NCBI GenBank assembly: GCA_020859725.1
Contig: JAJBVR010000142.1
Location: 1 to 7,872 of the forward strand
Source of the DNA: Clostridiales bacterium
GTDB lineage: Bacteria > Bacillota > Clostridia > Oscillospirales > Acutalibacteraceae
DNA: 7,872 nt
Reading direction: 5' to 3'
Shown: one piece after another, positions 1-6,794 of the stretch
How the letters are laid out: each line of letters starts with the position of its first letter
How positions within the stretch are numbered: the stretch's first letter is position 1
Translations under genes and position numbers: made by a program
The notes under the pieces: model-generated
What the model saw: only the letters and a program-made list of their open reading frames with translations
The model's database searches: none
Told to the model about the DNA's origin: nothing

Positions 1-65
1 AGCGTGAATATTTAAAATATAATATTTTCATCTAAAACCAGTGTGGATTTTTCCGGTATAACTGT

Positions 66-110
66 TTTTCGCCGCACGACTGCATTTTGCAATCGTGCGG
101 CGAAAATTTT
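66..110 (+). terminator. Strong intrinsic terminator upstream of the MATE gene
   Basis: A perfect 14-bp stem pairs 66-79 with 93-106 (TTTTCGCCGCACGA and its complement). Inside it, after one C-A mismatch (80/92), a 4-bp TGCA/TGCA helix closes a TTT loop. TTTT follows directly at 107-110. GC-rich stem plus T-run is the form of a Rho-independent terminator reading rightwards. The minus-strand exit (AAAAACAG) has no T-run, so it should act mainly on plus-strand transcripts. It probably ends a gene lying off the left edge. Because it lies only 39 nt before the transporter start, a role as a leader attenuator cannot be excluded. Confidence 0.8.
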
Positions 111-130
111 GTAAATATTTTTAAAAATGT

Positions 131-137
131 AAAGGGG
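131..137 (+). promoter_or_regulatory. Ribosome binding site that sets the MATE start
   Basis: AAAGGGG lies 8 nt before the ATG at 146 and 5 nt before an in-frame TTG at 143. The spacing and the stronger start codon favour ATG 146. No convincing -35/-10 pair fits between the hairpin and this site. A TATAAT at 18-23 would need a -35 box at or beyond the window edge, so the promoter is unresolved. Confidence 0.6.
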
Positions 138-145
138 AAATTTTG

Positions 146-1537
146 ATGAATGAAGATTTTATGAAAACCAAACCGGTTCTGCCTTTAATAATAAGTATGT
201 CTATGCCTATGGTAATATCAATGCTTGTTAATTCGCTTTATAATATTGTGGACAGCTTGTTTGTAGCCAAAATAAGCGAAGACGCGATAACAGCTTTGTC
301 ACTTGTATATCCCGTTCAGAATTTTATTAACGCTATCGCAATAGGATTCGGCGTGGGATTAAACGCAGTTATAGCGTATTACCTGGGCACTAAAAATCAA
401 ATTAAAGCAAACACCACAGCCACACACGGGCTTATTTTTTCCGGTATTCATTCCGCCGTTTTGCTTATCGGTTCAATATTAATTATGCCCGCGTTTTTAA
501 GAATGTTTACCGATTCCGCCGCCATTGCCGATTTAGGTGTTCGTTACTCAAAAATAGCTTTTGCGTTTACACCCGTTATTATTTTCGGGCTGTGGTTTGA
601 AAAGGTTTTTCAGGCTGTAGGAAATATGAAAATAACAATGATAGGTCTTATGAGCGGATGCATCGCCAATATAATTTTAGATCCTATGCTCATATTCGGA
701 ATTTGGATATTTCCCAAAATGGGCATAGAGGGCGCCGCTTTGGCTACCGGTATAGGGCAGGTTGTTACATTAGCAATATACATATTTGTATTTATAACAA
801 AACCCATAAATATTAAAGTGGGAAAAGAATATATATCTTCTGATAAAAAGCTTGATTTAAAAATTTATTCCATAGGAATACCCGCCATACTTAATCTTGC
901 TCTGCCGTCTTTGCTTATATCGGCGCTGAACGCTATCCTTTCGGCGTTCTCGCAGACATATGTTACCGTGCTCGGAATATATTATAAGCTGCAAACATTT
1001 TTATATCTTCCCGTAAACGGAATTGTTCAGGGAATACGACCGCTTGTAGGGTTCAATTTCGGAGCGCGTGAACATAAAATAGTGAAAGATATTTATAAAA
1101 TATCACTTTCAATTAACGCGTTAATAATGACATTTGGAACCGTCATCTGCCTTGCGGTTCCGAATAAGCTTATGGAGCTTTTCAGCGCAAACGACCAAAT
1201 GATAAGCGCAGGCTCTGAGGCTCTGAGAATTATAAGCGCGGGATTTATTGTTTCTGCGGTTTCCGTAACGTCATCCGGAGCTCTTGAAGGATTGGGGAAA
1301 GGGCTTCCATCCTTTATAATTTCACTTTTAAGATACACTTTGATTATAATTCCGGCAGCATTTATTTTAAGCCGCTTTCTGGGAGCTGAAGGAGTTTGGA
1401 ATGCATTTTGGATAACAGAGGCAATAACTGCCGCCGTTTCTGTTTTTATTTACAAAAAAATCAGTAAAATCACAAAGCAATACAGCTTCACAAAAATAAA
1501 TCTATGTAAATTCAATCATGAATTTTACATCTGTTAG
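146..1537 (+). CDS. MATE family efflux transporter (MepA-like)
   Basis: An integral membrane antiporter that would export drugs or cationic compounds in exchange for Na+ or H+. The 463-residue protein is hydrophobic throughout, with room for the family's usual 12 transmembrane helices in two pseudo-symmetric halves. Family signatures visible are NSLYNIVDSLFVAKI near residues 29-43, ALSLVYPVQN near 50-59, ANIILDPMLIFG at about 174-185, GIEGAALATGIGQ near 193-205, and the second-half QGIRPLVGFNFGARE at about 295-309. This pattern matches MepA-like MATE proteins of Clostridia. The length is normal for the family. ATG 146 was chosen over TTG 143 because of ribosome binding site spacing. The last dozen residues (from INLCKF on) are encoded by an AT-rich inverted repeat and look unlike a conserved tail. 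The substrate cannot be deduced. The gene ends in TAG, the only one in the window to do so, and the frame stays open after it. Confidence 0.93.
   Translation: MNEDFMKTKPVLPLIISMSMPMVISMLVNSLYNIVDSLFVAKISEDAITALSLVYPVQNFINAIAIGFGVGLNAVIAYYLGTKNQIKANTTATHGLIFSGIHSAVLLIGSILIMPAFLRMFTDSAAIADLGVRYSKIAFAFTPVIIFGLWFEKVFQAVGNMKITMIGLMSGCIANIILDPMLIFGIWIFPKMGIEGAALATGIGQVVTLAIYIFVFITKPINIKVGKEYISSDKKLDLKIYSIGIPAILNLALPSLLISALNAILSAFSQTYVTVLGIYYKLQTFLYLPVNGIVQGIRPLVGFNFGAREHKIVKDIYKISLSINALIMTFGTVICLAVPNKLMELFSANDQMISAGSEALRIISAGFIVSAVSVTSSGALEGLGKGLPSFIISLLRYTLIIIPAAFILSRFLGAEGVWNAFWITEAITAAVSVFIYKKISKITKQYSFTKINLCKFNHEFYIC
1504..1530 (+). repeat. AT-rich inverted repeat at the end of the MATE gene
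   Basis: ATGTAAATTCA (1504-1514) pairs with TGAATTTTACAT (1519-1530) around a 4-nt loop, with a single extra T in the right arm. It lies inside the final codons of the transporter, a few bases before the TAG. No T-run follows directly (only TTTT at 1542-1545), so it is at best a weak terminator or an mRNA 3'-end stabiliser. Confidence 0.4.
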
Positions 1538-1582
1538 TCCATTTTACAGTTTAAGTTCAACTGTGATTCACTATTTCGCTGT

Positions 1583-1891
1583 GTGCCCCGAATCGGAGGA
1601 TACTTTATTTCCGAAATCAAAATAATCATATCCCGAAAAAATCAAAATATTTCCGTAGTTGAAAATGAATACAATATTACTATTACTCAGTATTTAATAC
1701 GCACAACAAATTTTTTGGCTTCTATTTCATCCTTATCAACAGATTTGAGAAATGACGGTATAAATCGTACGCGTGTTCCCGTAAATGACCCTGAATTAAA
1801 TATCAAATATTATATATCATTTTTGAAATCCAACAGAGATAAGGTAAAAGTATTTCTTGACCGGGCAAAAGAAATGAAAAAGCATCCGTAA
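1583..1891 (+). CDS. Hypothetical protein downstream of the MATE gene
   Basis: I do not recognise this protein. The open frame gives 102 residues from GTG 1583. It is mostly hydrophilic, has no signal peptide or clear membrane helix, and has a charged C-terminal part (YYISFLKSNRDKVKVFLDRA) that could form helices. The best ribosome-binding-like sequence, GGAGGA at 1595-1600, lies inside that reading. It is placed 6 nt before an in-frame ATT at 1607, which would give 94 residues from a rare start codon. Alternatively the original start is lost and this is a 5'-truncated remnant. The frame is the same as that of the transporter and is open all the way back to its TAG at 1535-1537. The stop codon TAA lies inside the left arm of the shared terminator. 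Codon use looks like that of its neighbours. A real small gene and a decayed one are about equally likely. Confidence 0.45.
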   Translation: MPRIGGYFISEIKIIISRKNQNISVVENEYNITITQYLIRTTNFLASISSLSTDLRNDGINRTRVPVNDPELNIKYYISFLKSNRDKVKVFLDRAKEMKKHP

Positions 1892-1918
1892 GAAAATAAA
1901 TTTTCTTACGGATGCTTT
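1879..1918. terminator. Bidirectional intrinsic terminator between convergent units
   Basis: A perfect 18-bp stem (AAAGCATCCGTAAGAAAA at 1879-1896 and its complement at 1901-1918) has a TAAA loop. On the minus strand the stem runs into TTTTTCATTTCTTTT. On the plus strand it is followed by TTTCAATTT. It can therefore end both the plus-strand transporter unit and the long minus-strand operon. It overlaps the stop codon of the plus-strand ORF and lies 18 nt past the stop of the last minus-strand ORF. Confidence 0.88.
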
Positions 1919-1936
1919 CAATTTAATATTCAAAAT

Positions 1937-2140
1937 TCAAAAATCCTTCACAATAAGCGCTTTAAGCCGAACGCTTTTTCCTGTAAACTCGGAACTTATT
2001 TTAAAAAATATTCCGCAAACACAATAGGGTTCACTATATAATCCGATTGAAATCCTCACAAGTTCTGCTTTGCCGTGAGAGTACGGAATATTATATAACG
2101 GACATAAAAAACAATGCCTGTAATTGAAATTATGATTCAT
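1937..2140 (-). CDS. Small hypothetical protein coupled to mutS2
   Basis: I do not recognise this 67-residue protein. Its ATG overlaps the mutS2 stop as ATGA, the classic arrangement for translational coupling, and no independent Shine-Dalgarno sequence is visible. It is the last gene before the operon terminator, whose stem starts 18 nt after its stop. The N-terminal third has Cys10 and Cys13 (CFLC), and the middle has Cys40 and Cys42 (CVC). This CxxC plus CxC spacing could bind a metal. The C-terminal half (from KAELVRISIGLYSEPY to KALIVKDF) alternates hydrophobic and polar residues like a small beta-rich fold. There is no signal peptide or membrane helix. Position and coupling argue that it is real, but function is unknown. 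A chance ORF cannot be excluded without homologues. Confidence 0.55.
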   Translation of the reverse strand: MNHNFNYRHCFLCPLYNIPYSHGKAELVRISIGLYSEPYCVCGIFFKISSEFTGKSVRLKALIVKDF

Positions 2141-4509
2141 TTTAATTCAGCTATTGTTACGCCGTTTTCGCCCTCGCCGTAAACTCCCAAACGATAATTT
2201 TTTACATTCGGATGATGCTTAAGTTCTTCATTAACGGCAGATCTGAGCGCGCCCGTTCCCTTGCCGTGGATTATTCTGATTTCCTGAATATTATTCAAAA
2301 CACATTTATCAATAAAGAGCAGAAGATTTGAAACGGCTTCATCAACTGTTTGCCCTCTCAAATCAATTTCGGTTTTAAAATCATCATCCGCTTTTGATGT
2401 GGTTCGGTAAACAGAACGCGGCGATGATTTCCTTGCCTGTTTCTTTTTGGCGCAAAGCATAAGATCACTCGTTTTAACTCTTGTTTTCAGCATTCCCGAT
2501 TTAACAAGAATCTTATCTTTGCCAACCTCCAGAACCTCTCCCTCGCCAATTCCTCGAATTATTACGGAATCTCCTTTTTTAAGAGTTCTCGGAAGCTTGT
2601 AATTATCATCCCAATTATCCGCCAACACACGGGGATTTATTATTTCATCCATTTCCCCTATTCGGTTTTTAATTTCCCGACGTGTTTTTCTTGCAATATC
2701 CGCGGCGGTTGATGATTCAGTTTCTTTTTTAAGCTGATCTAATTTCAAAAGGAAATCAGCGCTTTGCCTTTTGGCTGCTGTAATAATTTTTTCCGCCTCA
2801 CGCTTTGCCTTTTCAAGTTCGTTTAATTTAAGCTGCTCTGTTTTATCTTTTTCCGACTGAGCCCTGCTTTTCATTCTGTTTGCTTCTTCAGTTGCCTTTT
2901 TAACCTTTTTCTTCTCTTCCTCAAGCTCTTTGCGGGCAGTTTCAAGATTTTCAAGAACGGATTCAAAATTTCTGTTTTCACTGCTTACAATTTCACGGGC
3001 TTCGTCAACAACAGACTTATCCATTCCCAAATGTTCCGAAATAGCAAAAGCATTGGATCTGCCGGGAACCCCTATAAGCAAATTATATGTGGGCCGCAGA
3101 GTATCAACATTAAATTCACAGCATCCATTGGAAACTCCGTTTGTTTCCAAAGCATAAGCCTTTAATTCCGCATAATGAGTTGTAGTCGCAATTTCAGCGC
3201 CTTTTTTTCTTAAATTTTCAATAATAGAAACAGCAAGCGCCGCCCCTTCAACAGGGTCTGTACCGGCTCCGAGTTCGTCAATAAGCACAAGTGAATTTTC
3301 ATCCGCCGTTTTCATAATTTCAATTATATTAACCATATGAGCGGAAAACGTGGAAAGATTCTGTTCAATACTTTGCTCATCGCCTATATCGGCAAGCACA
3401 TTATTAAAAAAAGATATTTCGGACTGTTCCGAGCACGGTATCAGGAGTCCGCACATTGCCATCAAAGTGAAAAGGCCTATAGTTTTAATCGCAACAGTTT
3501 TTCCGCCGGTATTGGGGCCTGTAATAACAAGCGTGTCAAAATCAGAACCAAGCCTGATATTTGTGGGCACAACTGTTTTTTGATTCAACAAAGGATGTCG
3601 GGCTTTTTTCAAATCAATTACTCCGCTGCCGTTTAAAGAGGGCTTTGAAGCTTTCATTTTATATGCAAGACCGGCTTTGGCAAAAATCAAATTCAACATT
3701 ACAGCGCTTTCATATGAACGCTTAATACTTTCTGAAAATCCGCCCGCTTCTGAGGAAAGCTCAAAAAGAATCCTTCGTATCTCATCACGCTCACGGCTTT
3801 CAAGCATTTTAATTTCATTATTAGCGTCAACCACCGAAACGGGCTCTATAAATACCGTTGCTCCGGAAGCAGACATATCGTGAACCAATCCCGGAACGGA
3901 GGAACGATTTTCTGATTTTACCGGAACAACATATCGCCCGTTTCTTTGTGTTACAATGGATTCCTGCAAAAATTTTTGATAATGCGCGCTGTGGATAACA
4001 GAATCCAGCTTTTCTTTGACGGAATTTGATTTTGCGCGAATTTTTCGCCTTATTTCATAAAGCTCTTCAGAAGCGTTATCGGCAATTTCATCCTCTGATA
4101 TAATTGCCGTGAAAATTCTGTTTTCAAGATATTTATTAACAGTTATTGACTCAAAAAAGAAATCAAGATTTGTTTTAACATCCGAAAAATGATTATACCA
4201 TTCATAAAGGGAACGGATACAGCGCAGTGTTTGCGCAATACCGAGAAGTTCCGCCGCATTAAGTTCTCCTCCGGCAGCGGCACGGTAAAGACTGTTATTT
4301 ACATTTTTAAGCCCTGAAAAGGACGGCGCCCCGAATCTTGCAAGCAAAGAAAAAGCATCCTCCGTTTGAGAAAGAAGCAGTTTTTCCTCCTCAATATCCG
4401 AAGCGGGCTTTAAATTCAGCGCTAATTCCTCGGCATCATCACAGGAAGTTTCCCGAGCCAGCATTTCCAAAACGCTGTTTAATTCCAGCGCCTTATAATG
4501 TTTATCCAT
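2137..4509 (-). CDS. mutS2: Endonuclease MutS2 / ribosome-rescue ATPase
   Basis: A MutS-family ATPase with a C-terminal Smr domain. In different bacteria it has been linked to suppression of homologous recombination and, in Bacillus, to splitting of collided ribosomes. It has 790 residues, the normal family length, and lacks the mismatch-reading N-terminal domain of MutS1. Visible parts in order: the helical core and clamp (about 1-310); Walker A GPNTGGKT (331-338); the STFSAHM signature (about 386-392); Walker B LVLIDELGAGTDP (407-419); the TTTHY H-loop (442-446); a long charged coiled coil (about 515-620); a KOW-like beta segment (about 640-690); and an Smr domain (about 713-790) with IDLRG (715-719) and HGKGTGALR (748-756). 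All key motifs are intact. The start ATG lies 3 nt after the recO stop, and the stop overlaps the next ORF as ATGA. Confidence 0.97.
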   Translation of the reverse strand: MDKHYKALELNSVLEMLARETSCDDAEELALNLKPASDIEEEKLLLSQTEDAFSLLARFGAPSFSGLKNVNNSLYRAAAGGELNAAELLGIAQTLRCIRSLYEWYNHFSDVKTNLDFFFESITVNKYLENRIFTAIISEDEIADNASEELYEIRRKIRAKSNSVKEKLDSVIHSAHYQKFLQESIVTQRNGRYVVPVKSENRSSVPGLVHDMSASGATVFIEPVSVVDANNEIKMLESRERDEIRRILFELSSEAGGFSESIKRSYESAVMLNLIFAKAGLAYKMKASKPSLNGSGVIDLKKARHPLLNQKTVVPTNIRLGSDFDTLVITGPNTGGKTVAIKTIGLFTLMAMCGLLIPCSEQSEISFFNNVLADIGDEQSIEQNLSTFSAHMVNIIEIMKTADENSLVLIDELGAGTDPVEGAALAVSIIENLRKKGAEIATTTHYAELKAYALETNGVSNGCCEFNVDTLRPTYNLLIGVPGRSNAFAISEHLGMDKSVVDEAREIVSSENRNFESVLENLETARKELEEEKKKVKKATEEANRMKSRAQSEKDKTEQLKLNELEKAKREAEKIITAAKRQSADFLLKLDQLKKETESSTAADIARKTRREIKNRIGEMDEIINPRVLADNWDDNYKLPRTLKKGDSVIIRGIGEGEVLEVGKDKILVKSGMLKTRVKTSDLMLCAKKKQARKSSPRSVYRTTSKADDDFKTEIDLRGQTVDEAVSNLLLFIDKCVLNNIQEIRIIHGKGTGALRSAVNEELKHHPNVKNYRLGVYGEGENGVTIAELK

Positions 4510-4512
4510 AAT

Positions 4513-5250
4513 TTAACCTACTAATTCTTTATAAAATTCAAGTGCGCTTAATTTATGCTGAATTACCGAAAGCACATATTTTTCCGCCAATTCGGAAAAA
4601 AGCGCGGCGTTTTCATCACTCAGCGAAAAGCTGAAAATTTTTGAAGGCTCCGTTAAACAAACAAATCTTATTGCTTTAATAACCGTTTTTGAAACAGGTA
4701 CGGCTCCGAGCTTAGGGCAGTTTTCACAGTAAATTTTTCCCTCAAGCGTATCAAAATACATTAAGTCCGTTTCATATGTACCGCAATTATCGCACGCCAA
4801 AACAGACGGCATATATCCGCCCAGGCACATAGCGCGAAACTCAAACACTGCTTTAATAAAGGAAAGGCTTTTTTCCACTTGGCAAAGCAGATAAAGCGAA
4901 TTGAGATTTAATCTCAGCAGTTCCTCGCACGGTTGTTCCTCAGCTCCCACTTCAAAAGTAAGCTGAGCAAAATATTGGGCAAGCGAAAGTCTTTCAATAT
5001 CTTTTCTTAAATCAAAAAACACCTCTATCGGAGCAACGTCATCAACTACATAAGCGTCTTTTGAACGATAAAGCGAAAATTCACCGTAAGCAAAAAGCGT
5101 CGTTGAGCTTGCAAATCTGTTTTTCATTTGCTTTGCTCGGCGTACAAACGCTTTAACAATGCCGAAATCAGCAGTAAGGAGAGTAACTAAGCGGTCACTC
5201 TCCCCAATTGTTTGTTCCATTATTACAAGACCCTTTGTTGCTGTTTTCAT
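4513..5250 (-). CDS. recO: DNA repair protein RecO
   Basis: RecO works with RecR (and RecF) to load RecA onto SSB-coated single-stranded DNA in recombinational repair. The 245-residue protein has the expected N-terminal OB-fold (about 1-80, with TKGLVIMEQTIGESDRLVTL), a helical middle, and a four-cysteine zinc-finger-like motif, CDNC (C153, C156) and CENC (C175, C178), as in many Firmicutes RecO proteins. The length is typical. ATG 5250 was preferred over the in-frame ATG 5220 because the first beta strand of the OB-fold lies between them. AAAGG about 9 nt upstream is a plausible ribosome binding site. This start lies inside yqzL, giving a 56-nt out-of-frame overlap. mutS2 starts 3 nt after its stop. 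Confidence 0.96.
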   Translation of the reverse strand: MKTATKGLVIMEQTIGESDRLVTLLTADFGIVKAFVRRAKQMKNRFASSTTLFAYGEFSLYRSKDAYVVDDVAPIEVFFDLRKDIERLSLAQYFAQLTFEVGAEEQPCEELLRLNLNSLYLLCQVEKSLSFIKAVFEFRAMCLGGYMPSVLACDNCGTYETDLMYFDTLEGKIYCENCPKLGAVPVSKTVIKAIRFVCLTEPSKIFSFSLSDENAALFSELAEKYVLSVIQHKLSALEFYKELVG

Positions 5251-5347
5251 CAGTTTCTGCCTTTAATAAACTTTCATGCTTTTTATATTCCAGATAATCA
5301 CTGATTCTACCTGTTTGAGTAAAATGAACCCAATATAAATCTTCCAT
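5195..5347 (-). CDS. yqzL: YqzL family small protein
   Basis: A 50-residue protein reading MEDLYWVHFTQTGRISDYLE at its start, then a lysine/glutamate-rich segment and an Asn/Gly-rich tail ending NNWGE. The W-x(2)-F-x(2)-TG-x(2)-x-x-YL pattern, the short length and the position between era and recO match the YqzL family of Firmicutes (Bacillus subtilis yqzL holds the same place). The biochemical function of the family is unknown. The start is supported by AGGTGG 4 nt before the ATG. The gene begins 53 nt after the era stop, and its last 56 nt overlap the beginning of recO in another frame, so translation of the two may be coupled. Confidence 0.88.
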   Translation of the reverse strand: MEDLYWVHFTQTGRISDYLEYKKHESLLKAETDENSNKGSCNNGTNNWGE

Positions 5348-5351
5348 ATAA

Positions 5352-5357
5352 CCACCT
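5352..5357 (-). promoter_or_regulatory. Ribosome binding site of yqzL
   Basis: On the minus strand AGGTGG is followed by TTAT and then the ATG at 5347. This is one of the clearest Shine-Dalgarno sequences in the operon and confirms that the short yqzL frame is translated. It competes with no better start nearby. Confidence 0.7.
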
Positions 5358-5400
5358 GTTTTTATTGTATCCTATGGCGGCTATATTAATTTGTGCCATT

Positions 5401-6288
5401 TTAATCCAATCCGAAATTATGAATCAAGCCTTCTTTATTTCTCCATCCCTCTTTCACCTTAACCCAGGTGTGAAGGTTTACTTTAATGCCGAAAAATTTT
5501 TCCAAATCTATGCGCGCAAGCGTTGAAATTTTTTTCAGCATAGCTCCGTTTTTGCCTATAATCATTCCCTTATGCGTTTCTCTTTCACAATATATAACGG
5601 AATCCACATCAAGAATTTGCTTATCGCTTCGCTCGCGCATTTTTTCAACAGAAACGGCAATTCCGTGTGGAATCTCTTTATCCATAAGCCTTAAAATTTT
5701 TTCACGTATAATTTCCGCCGCCAAAACTCTTTCCGGCTGATCCGTCAATGCGTCGTCCGGGAAAAAGTGAACGCTTTCAGACGCAATTTTTTTCATCTCA
5801 TCAAGCAGCTCGTTTATTCCGTTTCCCTGAACCGCCGAAACAGGAACAACAGCAAAAAAATCATAGAATTTATTTAAATAAACAATTCTTTCCAACAGTT
5901 CTTTTTTGTCTTTCACCGTATCTATTTTGTTTATTGCAAGAATAACGGGAATTTTTTCCTGCCCGAATCTGTTTATCAGCTCAAGCTCTTTTTCATTTAA
6001 CTCCCCGCGAGGTTCTGCAACAAAAAGAACGGCATCCGTACCTGCAATACTGTCGCCCACAGCGTCATTCATATGCTCCGAAAGTTTATTATGAGGCTTA
6101 TGAAAACCGGGTGTATCCGTAAAAACAAACTGAGTTTCGCCTAATGTTAAAACGCCCATTATTTTAGTGCGGGTAGTTTGAGGTTTTGATGAAACGATTG
6201 CCACTTTTGCACCAATCATTTTATTAAGAAGCGATGATTTGCCTACATTGGGTTTTCCTACAATAGCTATAAAGGCGGTTTTCGTCAT
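5401..6288 (-). CDS. era: GTPase Era
   Basis: An essential GTPase that binds the 3' end of 16S rRNA and assists maturation of the 30S subunit, at the ribosome and membrane surface. The 295-residue protein is full length. The GTPase domain shows G1 GKPNVGKS (11-18), the G2 threonines in QTTR (37-40), G3 DTPG (58-61), G4 NKID (120-123) and G5 SAV (151-153). The C-terminal KH RNA-binding domain has IIGKNG at 243-248. An upstream GTG (6291) is in frame, but GGGGGA (6300-6295) is spaced 6 nt from ATG 6288 and only 3 nt from the GTG, so ATG was chosen. That ATG overlaps the ybeY stop by one base (TGATG), which implies translational coupling. Confidence 0.97.
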   Translation of the reverse strand: MTKTAFIAIVGKPNVGKSSLLNKMIGAKVAIVSSKPQTTRTKIMGVLTLGETQFVFTDTPGFHKPHNKLSEHMNDAVGDSIAGTDAVLFVAEPRGELNEKELELINRFGQEKIPVILAINKIDTVKDKKELLERIVYLNKFYDFFAVVPVSAVQGNGINELLDEMKKIASESVHFFPDDALTDQPERVLAAEIIREKILRLMDKEIPHGIAVSVEKMRERSDKQILDVDSVIYCERETHKGMIIGKNGAMLKKISTLARIDLEKFFGIKVNLHTWVKVKEGWRNKEGLIHNFGLD

Positions 6289-6791
6289 CACTCTTCCCCC
6301 ATATAATAGCTGTTATCTCTTTTCAAGCCAATCTGCGTTAAAACAGTTTCTTCCTTTTCTCGCATATGCACGGCTTCAATTCCGCCCGTTTCGTGATCGT
6401 AACCAAGCAAATGAAGCATTGAATGCACAGTAAGAAATCCTATTTCTCTTTGAAGTGGATGATTATAAAGCTTAGCCTGCTCCACTGCCTTTTCCATAGA
6501 AATTACTATATCTCCCAAAATTTTAGCTCCCGTGCTCATATTAATATCATAAACACCGTTTTCACCAAGCGGGAAGGACAGCACATCCGTTTCCTTATCA
6601 ATATTTCTATATGTATAATTAAGCTCCCTGATTTGCTGATTATCAACAAATTTTACGGAAATCTCAGCCGAGCCTTCAAAATTCTCCAGTTGGAGAACTG
6701 CGTGGCAGCAGCGGCGGATAAGCATTCTTATTCCAGTTGGAATTTTAACTTTTTTCTGCGCGTTTGAAATATTAACCTTAACAGAATCCAT
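6288..6791 (-). CDS. ybeY: rRNA maturation endoribonuclease YbeY
   Basis: A zinc-dependent single-strand endoribonuclease acting in 16S rRNA 3'-end maturation and 70S ribosome quality control. It partners functionally with Era, encoded next to it. The 167 residues are typical for the family. The metal-binding motif HSMLHLLGYDH carries H123, H127 and H133 (HxxxHxxGxxH). The conserved RELNYTYRNIDKETDVLSFP stretch (about 55-74) and ILGDIVIS (91-98) are also intact. The ATG lies 3 nt after the phoH stop. GAGGAG about 12 nt upstream, within the end of phoH, is the probable ribosome binding site. The C-terminus overlaps the era start. Confidence 0.97.
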   Translation of the reverse strand: MDSVKVNISNAQKKVKIPTGIRMLIRRCCHAVLQLENFEGSAEISVKFVDNQQIRELNYTYRNIDKETDVLSFPLGENGVYDINMSTGAKILGDIVISMEKAVEQAKLYNHPLQREIGFLTVHSMLHLLGYDHETGGIEAVHMREKEETVLTQIGLKRDNSYYMGEE

Positions 6792-6794
6792 AGT

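Noticed and set aside
18..23. TATAAT as the -10 box of a transporter promoter
   Set aside because: Its -35 partner would fall at or beyond the window edge, and such a hexamer is common by chance in AT-rich DNA.
3..35. Plus-strand frame REYLKYNIFI ending in TAA at 33-35, as the end of an upstream gene before the 66-106 terminator
   Set aside because: The position fits, but eleven codons in AT-rich DNA are too few to support a gene.
117..128. Palindrome ATTTTTAAAAAT before the transporter's ribosome binding site, as an operator
   Set aside because: It is pure A/T and expected by chance here. Nothing links it to a regulator.
3337..3636. A 99-codon plus-strand open frame inside mutS2
   Set aside because: It lies antisense to the conserved ATPase core of mutS2, has no ribosome binding site, and its translation is recognisable as a shadow of that coding sequence.
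5309..5398. Minus-strand ORF starting MAQINIAAIGYNKNRW right after the era stop
   Set aside because: It is only about 30 codons, has no ribosome binding site and overlaps the well-supported yqzL frame. It is more likely the chance reading of the era-yqzL spacer.
6423..6767. A 114-codon plus-strand open frame opposite ybeY
   Set aside because: It is antisense to the intact YbeY catalytic region. Composition and lack of a ribosome binding site mark it as a shadow.
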